DNA of 64,000 nucleotides. It comes from Bryopsis sp. KO-2023 (Eukaryota > Chlorophyta > Ulvophyceae > Bryopsidales > Bryopsidaceae). The stretch covers positions 1-64,000 of the forward strand of contig BSYQ01000018.1 of assembly GCA_030272585.1 (NCBI GenBank). The letters run 5' to 3'. The position numbers and the translations under genes were made by a program. The first letter of the stretch is position 1; each line of letters opens with the position of its first letter. Of this stretch, positions 42,901-54,032 are shown piece after piece. The notes beneath the pieces were generated by a model that was given only the letters and a program-made list of their open reading frames with translations, had not been told where the DNA came from and did no database searches.

Positions 42901-45900
42901 GTAAGACTAAACCTCCCCCTAAAAAAAAAAAGAAGAATCAACTGAACCTCACTTGATGGATGTCGTTTCTTCGATTAGCTCTCGCGTGGGGCCCACGAAG
43001 GATGCATCGATCTGCAAGGTCGACCCTGGACTGGGAGGTTTCTCCAACGCCCCCAGATCGATGTCCGCCACAGCCTTGCCGGAATCGTCCGTCGACAGGT
43101 TCAGCTCTCCACTCAGGTCCTCCTCGTTGGAAAAGGGATCTGCGTGCAGGGGAGGCCATACCAAAAAGTCATATCGAGTGCGTGAATGTAAAATACGAAG
43201 GGGGGGGGGAGAGACTGTGGGTTCTTACCGCTAACGGACCACTCGAACGAGATGTCTGCATCTCCCACGGCGGCACCAATGAAGCTCTCCACGGTCATTT
43301 CCACTTCGATTTTGGAGTCTGGCTTGGCCTGTCGAACGTGCAATTCGTTATGGACAAAGACGGAGTCTACACCGGAAAAAATGAAACAAACCATCTCCCC
43401 CCCACCCAAACAAAAAAAAGTACAAATATATAGCGTGGATCATCGCAGCCCTGGACTCCCGACAGACTACTCACCCAAACAGGAGCATCGATGCTCAGCC
43501 CCACGGTTGGAGGCCTGGGATCGCCGACGACGAACGTTTCTCTGCCCAGGAACGAGCCATCATTATCCACACGGACATCGTACGTCGAAAGGGTGGCGTT
43601 TTCGGGCACGGGGATTCGAAGTTCGAACGTTCCGAATTTCTCGTCCAGCTCGATGATGACAGAGTCGATCCGTAGGTCGGGCGAGGAGACGAACGCAGAG
43701 TAAGTGTAGCCATCTTTCGACGAGGGCTTCCATGATTCTCCATCATGGTCGAGGATGTAGCCTGGGGACGAAAAACAAAACACGAATAGCAATACCCACA
43801 AGAATAGCGAAAGGAGGCGATCCCCCTCCCCCCCCCCCTGATGCCAGAAAAACACAAAGATGAAAGCCAACACTAATCCAGCGACATTCATGTTGAGAAA
43901 ATGAAAAATGCTAAAATATCTTCTGCATTTTCAGAATCTCATTTAATTCAATATCTGGGTGAACATTTACTACTAATAATTATATGATCAAGATGTTATA
44001 TTGATATGATTATTGTGATTTTCAAAATATGATCAGGAGCTTATATAAATGCATATGTACACCTGGGAAAGGCTTGAAAACAAACCAAAAAGAAAAACTG
44101 AAACCATAACAGGGATCTCTTCCAAATGATGGAAACCTTGTACGCACACAACATGAACTCTCCTTGAGCCTCCACTTACCTTTCACGTGGAGGGTTTCTC
44201 CTGGTCTGACCAATTTTCTATCCAGCACAATCACCACTCGGGTGGAGTCCACCTCCTCGAAATAACCGGAACTGATGGGGCTCACGAACAGGGATCTCTT
44301 TTTATATTCGATGTGGACGAGCATGTCATTGTTGAGGGGCTCCTCAACAATAGCTTTTCCATCCTTGTCAGTCATGACGGGTTTGGAAATTTCCTCGAAC
44401 TGGTCAGCGGTGAAGGGTTCCCCCTGCAAAAAGTATTAAATCAAAAAGAAATAAAAATTGCACACACACATATACATATATATATATATACATTTCCATG
44501 AACGAGCTGCACTCGGTCTTTTCACCTTGCTTGAAATATTCTCTCAAAGATAAGAAAGATGTAATATATGTAATGTATTAATGTCATTGGATTTGTAACA
44601 GTATATTTTTTTTTTGGGGGGGGGGGGGTAAACTGATTGATCTGATTCAGCAAACAACAGTAATATCAACCAAAATCAATGGAGGAGGTTACTCACCCAT
44701 GTGAATTTGCCCTCGTATATGGTTACTCTGGCACCTTCTATGGGCTTCCCAGTTTTCATGCAAGTCACCCACACGATGCTGGATCCGAAACTCGACCCGA
44801 CCACTATCGCTTGAATGGAAGACTCCATCAAAACAGAAGCAGTCCTTCCATATCTGAAAATACCCATGAACCATTTTTATTTTATTTTTTGGGGGGGGGG
44901 TCAAAATAAATTTTTGTCCAAAACAAAAAAAAACCGAAGAAAAAAGAAAGGAATTCAAATATTGAACAGAAGCTTACTTGCAATATTCATAGGCGACGAT
45001 TCCAGTTGGCTTCAGAAACTTTGAAATGTCTGCTTCCACGATCTCTCCGATTTTATCGTTTGTTTGAGCAACCACCTCCATCACTTCCAATACGAAAATC
45101 AAGTAAAAAAAATACAAGTTAGTCGAACGGATGGCAACCAGACAGCTCTATGGTAAAATCAGTCCCATTCAGATTATAATTTAAGTTTCTTTTTTAATCT
45201 GAGAAAATGAAAATAAAAAAAAGTCATTATTTATTTTATTCTCTTCTTTGAAAAACGATTTCATTGAAAACAATTAAAAAAAAAAAAAAAAAGAATAATA
45301 ATAATAAAATAGCGAGATAAAAGAGAGGGAAAGAAAGGGGAGGGTGGGGGAAACCGTCCTGGATTTCTGGATTCTCAATCATATTTTAGCTTGAAAAAAA
45401 AGAAAATTAAAGAAAATACAATTCAAAAACACAGTGTTTTTAAGGGTTTCTCACTTGGATCTTTGATTGTTGAAACCAGTGGATCCGATTGCCCGTATCT
45501 GGACAGCTTTGGCAACAGAGCCTTCAGGGATTTGTTCGACAAAATTTGGAAAATGTTGACTTTCGATCGAAATTCTTTGATTTTGCATCGCGAACCGCTG
45601 TCCTTCCCTTTCCAAACAGACACAATTTTTTTTCCCCAATCCTGGTCAGCCTCGAAAACCAACGATCTGCAAGAAAAATTTTGCCAAGAAAGCGAAAGTT
45701 TTGGGAATCATTAAAGAAAAAACAGAAATAATAATAAAAACGAAAATATCACACTTTTCCATGCACAGTATAAGTATTTTTTTGTAGTTTTTTTTTGGTG
45801 CGTTCGGAGCAACAAAACAATTAACCTGAATAAATAAACCAAGAAGCAAACCAAAACAGGACCCGTATCACTGGTTTGCATAGTGAGACTCATGGGGCTC

Positions 45901-48900
45901 ACTAATAATTTTAATTTTTAATAATTTTTTAAATATGATAAGTGAATCCATCATTCAATCAATATGTGTGTATATGTGGTTTTTTTCCTCAACCTCCTTC
46001 CAATTTTTATTTTTTTCTGTACGTTTCGTCACGCTGCATTGGTTTGTGATCGGTTGTCAGACCTCGGGTGTTTATCACCAGGGAAGAAGCTTTCAAAGGC
46101 AATCCATATCCATCCAGTACAGAATCAGAAGCACTCACACTCAAGCTTTTGAAAAAAACCAAAAAAACCAAGTTTAGTAACCTCTTTTTTAAAATAAAAG
46201 AAAACCCCAAAAATTTCCAGGTGTCAACAGTTCTGCTTGTTTTTCCTTTTTCCAATCACAGAAGCCCAAAAAATCGTATAACGGACAAAAAATAAACCAC
46301 GTTTCGAACAAAACGTTTTGAGCTGTTTCTCCGACCACCCCACCTGTTTCCTGATTTGAAAAGTTCTAACTGTTTCCATGCAGAAAGAAAGGATTCATTT
46401 TTTATTTTTATTTTTCAAAAGGAAATAACAAGGAGCAATTGTGTATTTCTGAGTGGAAAAAAAAAATCAATCGTTGGAGGGACCCATCTTTTGGAAAAAA
46501 GGGAAATGGAAAAAAAAGCACTCACTTGTATGTCTGACTTGGAAGAATGCTAGCATACATTTGTACTTTTCCTTTGTTTTTCATCGTCAATTTAAATTCA
46601 ATCTGAAACACAGCAACCAATTTATTAAAAAAAACAGAAGCAAAATAACACCCAGAAGATCGACACTTAGGGAAGTTTATGTTAAAAAAAGAAAACAACT
46701 TTCCGGGGGAAAAAAAACAATGACCACAATAACCATATGTATAGTTGTTGATGTTGAAAAGCTCATATAATAAATGACACTAGTGTAGAATGAACTTATT
46801 ATTATTTACATATATTTATAGCTCATATAATAAATGACACTAGTGTAGAATGAACTTATTATTATTTACATATATTTATTTATTTATTATTATTTCTTTT
46901 TCTTTGGGGGGGGGGCCGGGTGCACCTCATCATCTTCCACAGCGAGGCGAATTTGTTTTTTGAATTTGTTGAGATCTTTCTCTCCATTTTCCAGTCCATG
47001 GGGCAACCAAATATTGAGAGCCCGGCTGCTGACAAAATTAATCTCCGACGACCTCCTGATTACCAAAAAAAAAAAAAAGAGATATTAAGTCAAAAAGAAA
47101 ATGATATGTACATGCTGATAGCCTTCAAAAATAGGGAAAAGTTTTCTACCTGATACGCTGGAATAAAATTTTAAAACCCCACCCCCCCCCCCCCCCCCAA
47201 AAAAAAAGGGGAAAACAAAAGAACAAAACACGATTGATGATGGGAAACAGAATTTAAAAAAAATTCCATTTTGGACATTTTATCTCAAAAAAAAAAAGAG
47301 AGAAAGCGTACCATGGAAGGTTAAACTCCCTGAGCCCTCCAAACGAGGATCTGATTTCCCTTCTCAAGGGACCACTCTTGGAGCCATATTTGACCCCCTC
47401 AGCAAGGGAAAGATAAAATCTGATTCGAAACAGCCCAACATTAAGTCTTCTTTATTGAATCCAAGCGAACAATCTGAAAGAGAAAAAAAAAGAAAGAAAA
47501 ACCCATCTGAACATCGAGAAATCCACCCTCCTCTGGAGGACTGATTCATGTGGCCTTCTTTCTTCCTAAAACTTTCTTTAAGACATGAAGAAGTAAAATA
47601 TCAGTTTTACTTTCCACAGGAAAGTGAAAATACTCAACAGTAAGTAAAAAAAAAAACATCTGGACATCAAGAAAGTCACCCTGCTCCGGAGATCTACGTG
47701 GCCTTCGTTCTTCCTGAAAATTTTCTTTAAAAAAAAATGGAGCAGGGGGCAGTGAAAGATTAATCTTTCTTATTTTCAGGGGAAGGTGAAAATACTCACA
47801 GTTTTCCAACGCCCAGGTCTCCTGTTATCGTAACTTCCACACACTCATTCTCTTCTTTGGATCCACCATTGCTTTCACCATCCTCACACTTCACAAATTC
47901 AAAAACGAGACACTTTAATCAAACCTTGAAAGAATTAAATAAATTGAACAAATCTTGTGAACCAGGCACAAGATTTTGTGTTCAGTGCATCATTTCATTC
48001 CTCCCCTCCAAAAAAAAAAGAAAAAGGATTGGATGTTTTCAGCTTCTTATTGAGAAACTTGAGAAGAAATGCTGAAAACTTTCCCAGTGCTCCAAAGATA
48101 TCATTGGTCCCCCACCCCCCTTTGTTTTTTTCCTCTCCCTCTCTCTCTCTACTTCAAACAGAAGGATGAACATGCATTTTCGTTCGCTCATGGCAAAAAA
48201 GGTCCGGATATCGAATTCTGGGGCTTTTTTTCATTTTTTTTGTGCCGGTTTTAACTTGATATTCTCCTTTTCACCATGATGGGCCAGCTGTTCGTAAAAA
48301 TAAATGTGTTTTGATTTGTCAATAGGACAATCCATGGTAATAAAAAGAAATGGACGCACGTACCTCCGGGCAAAGGGCCACCGGTATAATAACTTTTGGA
48401 GCTTTCTTGCAGGGTTTTGAACTCGGTTCGAGGTCTTTGACAACTTCGAATTTGTCATCCAAAACCTAAGAAAAATTAATAAAAAAACCCTTCAATAATC
48501 AAACTTTAATCAAGCCCAAGTCATTCATTTGCATGGTGGCAACAGGGTCGACTTTTTCTTTCTTTCTTTGTTTTTCTTTTCTTTTCTTGATGCAATACAT
48601 TCTCCCACTTTTTCCTTTTTCTTTCTTTTTTTCTTTTCCTTTTTGTTTTGTTCTTTTATTTGAATCAACATACCTTGAGGTCACTGTTCAGAACTTTAAT
48701 CGACACAGGGCTGTCGAACCTCAATTCGATCACACCTGCCGACGACAAAATAAGTAAAACAATAACAAAAAAAAAGCCGAAAAACTCCATCTGTTCTCAA
48801 AAAGAAATATTTTTTTAAGAAACCTGACATTCCTTTCCTCTGTCTTTTTAATGGGTTTTTTCCACACCGATTTTGGGCTTGTGTGGTGTCTCACATACCA

Positions 48901-50532
48901 TCCGGAGGAACTTCTGGTAAATGATCGGTGTTCAGGCCGAGGTTGGAGTCCCACTCATCGTCCGTGAGGTTTTCGGCTTTTTCTGAAGTCACCCTCCCAA
49001 GAGTCATGCTCAATGTGGGGGTCGTCAGATTCAAGCGCTCAGGAACGACACCCAATCGCAAGGGAAGCCCTACCCCAACACCACCATCAAATTAAATCTA
49101 ACCATGGATCCCACTGTGGTGTTTCATTTTCCAGAATGAATGCATCGAGATATGGTCTATTACAGTGTTGGGAGAAAAGAGCTCGAAACCAGGACATCGC
49201 CGCATGAAATGTTAGGAAAAAAAACAGTTTATATATATATGTATATGTGAGTTATTAATTGAGCGAATCTGTTATACTATTGTGGGGAACGAGACAATGA
49301 AACACACAAAACAATGGATCCAAAATGTCGACCCTCCCCCCCCCCTCTCCCAAAAAAAAAAGAGTATCACAGGGAAAACTCCAGAGGCGAAAATTATTTC
49401 TGTGCGAATAATCTTTCAGTGGAACTTTATTATGATAACCGAGCCGAAAATTCCCTCCCACCATCGTGAGTGGTGAGTTTCTTATTCCACTCGAATTGTA
49501 TGTCCATGTCGAGCGGCCATCCATCCTCGGGATCCCATCGAGCGATGTAAGTGGTCACCCATCGAAATCGACCAGCGATTCCAGGATTCAAAGTGAATGG
49601 CACCTTTGGGGGGCAAAAAAACAGCAATTGTTGAACACATCAACAATACAAAATGAATGAGGCCAGCCAGATGGCCGGCCAGATTGAATTTTTCGAGGTT
49701 TTTTCCTGGATGCTGGTGGCCCCCACATCATTGGAGGCTGACAGTCATATGAGAAAACGATCATAAGCAAAGTGAAAGAGGGGGGGGGGATAGTGGTGGT
49801 GGTACCTTGTCTTCCGGGAGTTCCTCGGTACCGAAATCTTGACCCAATGCTATCACAGGCCTCGAAAAGACTACCTGCAATCATCGACAACGAAATTCAC
49901 ATGGGGGCATTACACGTGCTCGTCACGCCGTGCGTTTCATCTCGTTATGCCCATCACGTAATGGTGCAGCCCCCAGCAGCCCCTTTGATTCTGCTTGGAA
50001 TTCGCACAATGTCAACCCCCCTCCCGCCTCGGGGTATCGATTCCAATCGGAAAACGCATGCCGTGCGGCTCCGCCGCCACGGGGAAAAATTCACCCTCTC
50101 ACCGTCAGAGCTTGATCTCCCTCGACCTCCACTTCATCGATCGCCGTGGAAATGCTCACGGGGGTGGTGGTGACGATCTCCAATGGAAGTTCCTCCGCCA
50201 AGAAGCCGCCGCCACTGCCCCCTCCCTTGCGGCCTCCATTATTCTCGTTTTGGAACAACCCCCGCGATTCCGCATCGAAAAACAGTGCCCCGATCGCCAA
50301 AAACCATACTGCAACCCCACCACCACCACCGAAAAATCAACCTCAGTATATCCTAACGACCCGAGATCGAGCTATCGTATTGCTAGGAAGGTGTTTTGTT
50401 CGCTGAGAATAAATTTCCAAAACTTCATCGCAAAACTTGTATCGAAAACGGCAAATGAACATGGCGCAAGAACTCCATCGTTTCACCTAGACGGGTTCCT
50501 ATTGCTGGCTTCTGCCGCCAACGTCTCGCCAT
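36556..50532 (-). CDS. Bacterial-type alpha-2-macroglobulin, 33 exons, about 2,220 residues
   Basis: Exons on the minus strand: 50532-50487, 50308-50103, 49874-49806, 49603-49462, 49069-48899, 48735-48674, 48465-48364, 47888-47800, 47449-47312, 47055-46926, 46602-46526, 46145-46023, 45666-45455, 45083-44978, 44853-44697, 44423-44180, 43761-43471, 43366-43229, 43139-42953, 42789-42542, 42426-42288, 42204-42054, 41968-41759, 41650-41303, 41054-40965, 40918-40717, 40482-40252, 39757-39449, 39179-38611, 38485-38343, 38250-37749, 37617-37162, 36930-36556. All join in frame at GT-AG sites (6,663 nt). Residues 14-28 are hydrophobic (secretion or anchor). MG domains follow, with family phrases VVFSRPVIALG, LDRKLVRPGETLHVKG and VTVIAVDKAVLELV. 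After them come the TED and a C-terminal EGF-like domain. Such proteins trap proteases. Exons 9, 12 and 17 have the weakest sites; the start is inferred from phase. Confidence 0.85.
37749..39179 (-). other. TED domain of the alpha-2-macroglobulin (exons 29-31), thioester motif lost
   Basis: The alpha-helical thioester domain spans about residues 1,600-1,900. Where thioester members have C-x-E-Q, this protein has HECPIS: the Cys codon is at 38,934-38,932, and Glu-Gln is replaced by Ile-Ser. No internal thioester can form, as in the known non-thioester bacterial members. Later helices (SLVLMAMTRAG, YGFRLFSDFDKTTAMIAM) are well kept. Confidence 0.75.
46761..46880. repeat. 60-bp tandem duplication inside an alpha-2-macroglobulin intron
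   Basis: Two adjacent copies, 46,761-46,820 and 46,821-46,880, each start GCTCATATAATAAATGACAC and look the same except at the last base. They lie in the intron between exons 10 and 11. Confidence 0.93.
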
Positions 50533-50991
50533 GTTGCTCGCTTGGATCTTTCTATCCAGGAGGGTTTGCAGGTGAGCGTCAGCGTGTGCCACCATATATT
50601 GTCTCTTTGACGGCCTCCGAAGAGGGTGCCAGCACTCCGCCCTGTCAGTTCACGAGGTTTAAAACGAATTAACATTCTTGAGTGGGATGGAGTGTCGACA
50701 GCACGGCGTTTTTTGCGATGTCGAGAAATTCTGGGGTGTAAGGACCATTCTGTTGCTTCTGAGAAAGCGAGTACTGTACATGCATGAAACGGTGGCATCT
50801 CTTTCACAATGTAATTCGAGGTATGTTTGTTTGTTTGAAAACCGTGGGGTTGATTTTTCTTCGGCATGGATGTTAATTCATATATGAATGCTGTCAGCTT
50901 CTGTCGACAGAATGCACAAAGACCACACAAACTTCCATTCAGCTCAGAACAGCAACAGGCAGATGGGTGAAGAACTGAATCACAGAGCAGG
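50533..50991. other. Upstream region of the alpha-2-macroglobulin gene
   Basis: About 460 bases lie between the inferred start codon and the tRNA-like gene. A minus-strand open frame runs through it into 51,263. Its N-terminal part is decayed Ty3 sequence and the rest has no recognised family, so I do not call it a gene. No clear TATA element was found. Confidence 0.5.
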
Positions 50992-51065
50992 CACACCCGG
51001 CGGGACTCGAACCCGCAACCCTCAGAGTAGAAGTCTGATACGCTGTCCAATTGCGCCACGAGTGC
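50992..51065 (-). tRNA. tRNA-Arg(UCU), or a tRNA-derived copy
   Basis: Read on the minus strand, 74 nt fold as a cloverleaf. The acceptor GCACTCG pairs with CGGGTGT, including G-U pairs. The D region TGGCGCAATTGG is a good A box. The anticodon stem TCAGA/TCTGA has loop CTTCTAC with anticodon TCT. The T arm GCGGG-TTCGAGT-CCCGC is a perfect B box. There is no intron and CCA is not encoded. The weak G1-U72 pair and the absence of a nearby downstream T-run leave room for a SINE head or pseudogene. Confidence 0.72.
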
Positions 51066-51129
51066 AAAAACATTGCAAATGAAACGTTTTAGTACCCATG
51101 GTTTCCGACTGACCAGAAACGGTTTCTTT

Positions 51130-51230
51130 TTCCCAGATTCCTTTCTCACTGAAAACGAGTCTGGAGTGTCTGCCCTCAGATCACTGTCAGCACTCACATG
51201 CACAGAAAACCCATGCACATTTACTTCCTT
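51130..51230 (-). pseudogene. Decayed fragment of Ty3 pol linker
   Basis: Plus-strand bases here match about 27,255-27,345 of the intact element (shared GTGTCTGCCCTCAGATCAC) at roughly three quarters identity by eye. On the minus strand both read FSVHV...LRADT. No other part of the element is seen next to it. Confidence 0.7.
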
Positions 51231-52374
51231 CAGTTTGGAGCTCTCTTTTCTCGATTCGTTCACTTATCACCAACACTGTCGTCTCATCATGACTGAATCA
51301 TGCGGTTGGTTTTGGCTCAACCACAGGGACTGTCCACAGGCATGACACATCCATATCAACAGTTTCCTATTGTTGACATTGGAAATCCCCTGTGGTTAGA
51401 TTCCAGAAAAGCATCAAAGCAGGTGCCTCCAGCCCCACAAAGACTCTAATCGAACACTCGAAATTGTTCTGCAAAACTGCTCTGGAACAAAAGATGCAAC
51501 AGGTTTCTTGTGGGACCATGATATGCTCGCATTTTTGCAGTCAGTCATGTTCACATTGTGAAAGAATGGTTGATAGTTCGCCCCCAGGCCTGACTACTCT
51601 CAGCTTTGTGTGGGTTTTATAATGTGGTTGGAAGGGGATCTTGGCTGCAACAAGGCTTGGAAACTGGGTAAAAGCCATGACACACAATGGACCACAAACT
51701 TGTGAAACACGAGTCCATAAATCTCCTGAATACATGCCAAACAAAATTTTTCCTCAAATTTGAAGAGTGTTTTTAGAAATGGAAAAGTGAAAAAGGCTGG
51801 CTAAGCTACAAAAATAGAAAACAGGAAAGAACGGAGAAGAAGATGTGGTGGGAATGTGAGTGCATGTCTGGCTTTTTTAAGCTAAAAAATTCATACGCTT
51901 GGAAGGATCCACACAGAATGACCACGTTCAGGGTCGACCCAGCACACCTTTCCCACAAAAATGCAGTATCACCAATCGTTATTATTTTTGGTGTTCTTTT
52001 TTTCTTACAAAATAAACGTAGTACTTACTCACACAATGTATTACATAATCACAGTCCTCCTTATCTTTTATTTTTCCCAAAATAAATGCTAGGTCTAAAT
52101 GAAGAAATAGTTGCTTCCCCACCATATGGTGGGGAAGCATATAATGCATATAATGCATATAATGCTTTAACTAACATAACGTTTCCACAACCAATTATGG
52201 AAAAAAGATTCAAAAACGAAATAAAAAAAAAGAAAACCAACACGAACAGTACTGCAGCCATCCATTTTATGCAAGCAAAAACATTCTTATTATTTTCACG
52301 ACTCTTAACTGTGGGGGGTTAGCCCCATTATTGAACCACAGATTCCCTTATCGCAATTGAAGATAAAGCCGGGT
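51231..52374. other. Intergenic stretch with a perfect palindrome and short 9-bp repeats
   Basis: No gene is recognised. At 52,113-52,138 there is a perfect 26-bp palindrome centred on CCATATGG. It is followed by three copies of ATATAATGC. Confidence 0.65.
52113..52138. repeat. Perfect 26-bp palindrome
   Basis: GCTTCCCCACCAT is followed without spacer by its reverse complement. In RNA it would form a hairpin with almost no loop; in DNA it could be a cruciform or a binding site. It lies about 240 bases downstream of the stop of the neighbouring minus-strand gene. Confidence 0.9.
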
Positions 52375-53035
52375 TCACTTATCAAAGAAATCAAAGAAAT
52401 CGTCCAAATCGTCATCGAAGTCGAAAAAATCGTCAAAGTCGTTGTAGCGGTTGTTAAAAAAACGACGGCCGACACCTCGGGGCACGAAATTCCACCACCA
52501 CTGCAGCAGCGAGCGTCGATCTGTGAAACGATGTGGAAAAATGTTGATATTCCATGGTTTTTTTGACGATCAATTTAGAAAAAAGAGTTTGAGCTTTACC
52601 ACACCAGAAACCAGCTTAACGCGAAAATTGCGGTGAAACCGTCGATGGAAGACAGCCTTTCGGGAACTTACGGTTTACAGCTATGCCCGGCTCATCGACC
52701 AGAAGAGGGCGGCCATAAACACCGGCTGGAGCAAACCCTGCAACGACGGGGGGGCGAAGAACCAGCAAACGATAAATATACTTCTCAGTTACTACTGAAT
52801 CCCAACCAAGAAGGCTACTCCAAAGCAAAAGGTGCAACACTTTTCTCTCTTCTAACCAAAACACCACAACGTGCGCATTTCTTTCTTTCTCGGGTGAACG
52901 CTGTTTCAAAACAAAAAGGAGCGATCTGAACCGCGCTAAGATTTTGAAATCACCTGCTTCGTCAGGAACGTCGCCAAGCGCGGCGGCGATTAGCGCCGCC
53001 AAAAGCAGTGCGACTGCGATCTCGCGTTTCACCAT
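52375..53035 (-). CDS. Small secreted acidic protein, 97 residues, three exons
   Basis: Exons are 53,035-52,954, 52,737-52,672 and 52,520-52,375. Donors GTGATT and GTAAGT and acceptors TTGCAG and TCACAG join in frame (294 nt with stop TGA). The protein starts with a clear signal peptide (MVKREIAVALLLAALIAAAL-G). It then has a short Gly/Pro segment, HRRSLLQWWWNF, and ends in a striking run of Asp and Phe (FDDFFDFDDDLDD-type). I do not recognise the family. The acidic-aromatic tail might bind cations or a surface, but that is a guess. It is on the same strand as the alpha-2-macroglobulin gene, about 1.8 kb upstream of it. Confidence 0.75.
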
Positions 53036-53358
53036 CCGACTCCTCGCTTCTCAGACTGGGTGAGTTTCTTTGCGCTGGAGCAACCAATGGCGACTGTTTG
53101 ACGAGAAAAGGCAATATGTAATGATTTGAGTGGGTTTGGTGACGGTGGGAAGGGTCTTGAACCTCGAGAATGATGCGACGGCTACTGTGGGAAGTTTTTG
53201 AGCTATAGATGATGATACCTCAAGGGAAAAAAAATTTCCGCAATTCCTCCTTGTCAACTTCTTGCTGCCAGCTCCCTTCAGCAATCGTTAATTTATTGCA
53301 TGCGGTTCTCACACAATTAAGTTTCATTGACACAAGCAAGATCTCAAATATTTTCGGT
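53036..53358. other. Spacer between the small secreted gene and the tyrosine-recombinase element
   Basis: About 320 bases; presumed promoter region of the minus-strand 97-residue gene. Nothing specific is recognised. Confidence 0.5.
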
Positions 53359-53442
53359 ATTAACCCACTGCATGAGGATCCCACCCAGAAAAGCTGGAGG
53401 AGTTCTCTTCACAAAAGGCTAAACATATTAATACTAAATGCC
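53359..53442 (-). repeat. 84-bp split repeat, outer copy
   Basis: It begins ATTAACCCACTGC on the plus strand and ends ACTAAATGCC. It equals 53,862-53,945. Confidence 0.9.
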
Positions 53443-53682
53443 ATATTGGTTTACACTTCGAACTGTTTGTTTGTTTGTCCCCAAACCTAACCATTCCAAA
53501 CCCTCATTAACAAGCATTAATTTGACAGATCATTTTCCACCCACCAAAAAATGGACTGGAAAAAACAAAAAACACAAACTACAGGGGAGAAAGCCCCTCA
53601 GGCTGACTACCCAATATAAACCGAACAAAAAAGGGGGGGAAATTTTCCCACTGAGTCCCGCGAAAAGGAAAAATTGGGCGGG

Positions 53683-53863
53683 AGAAAAACCTCGATTGTA
53701 ATATGAAAACCGCCCTCTTTTAAGCGAACTACTCCCTCAATCATTCTAAGATCCAGTCCGACTGGATCCCCAACTGGCGTCACCTGTCCCTTCCAGGGAT
53801 AGCTTTTCGTCCCACCCTGAGTCATTGCGTTCTTTAACCTATCGTACTAACCGTACTAGCCAT
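53683..53863 (-). repeat. 181-bp split repeat, inner copy
   Basis: It begins AGAAAAACCTCG and ends CGTACTAGCCAT on the plus strand. It equals 58,002-58,182 and overlaps the 84-bp repeat by AT. Confidence 0.9.
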
Positions 53864-53945
53864 TAACCCACTGCATGAGGATCCCACCCAGAAAAGCTGG
53901 AGGAGTTCTCTTCACAAAAGGCTAAACATATTAATACTAAATGCC
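53862..53945 (-). repeat. 84-bp split repeat, inner copy
   Basis: Directly abuts the 181-bp repeat, forming the internal B1-A2 junction. Confidence 0.9.
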
Positions 53946-54032
53946 CCTTAACTCACAAGTAAGCAGTAAGGAATCAAATACCATGAAAAAAACGGTCCCC
54001 AGCTGTCCCTAATAACTACTTAATAAAAGAAT

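Noticed and set aside
45451..45639. Alternative frame for alpha-2-macroglobulin exon 13
   Set aside because: It looks protein-like but has a stop just after the best acceptor and does not fit the phases of exons 12 and 14. The other frame is open throughout and fits both.
50499..51263. 254-codon minus-strand ORF upstream of the macroglobulin gene
   Set aside because: It runs through a tRNA-like gene and a decayed Ty3 fragment and also covers the inferred first exon in another frame. It is not a coherent protein.
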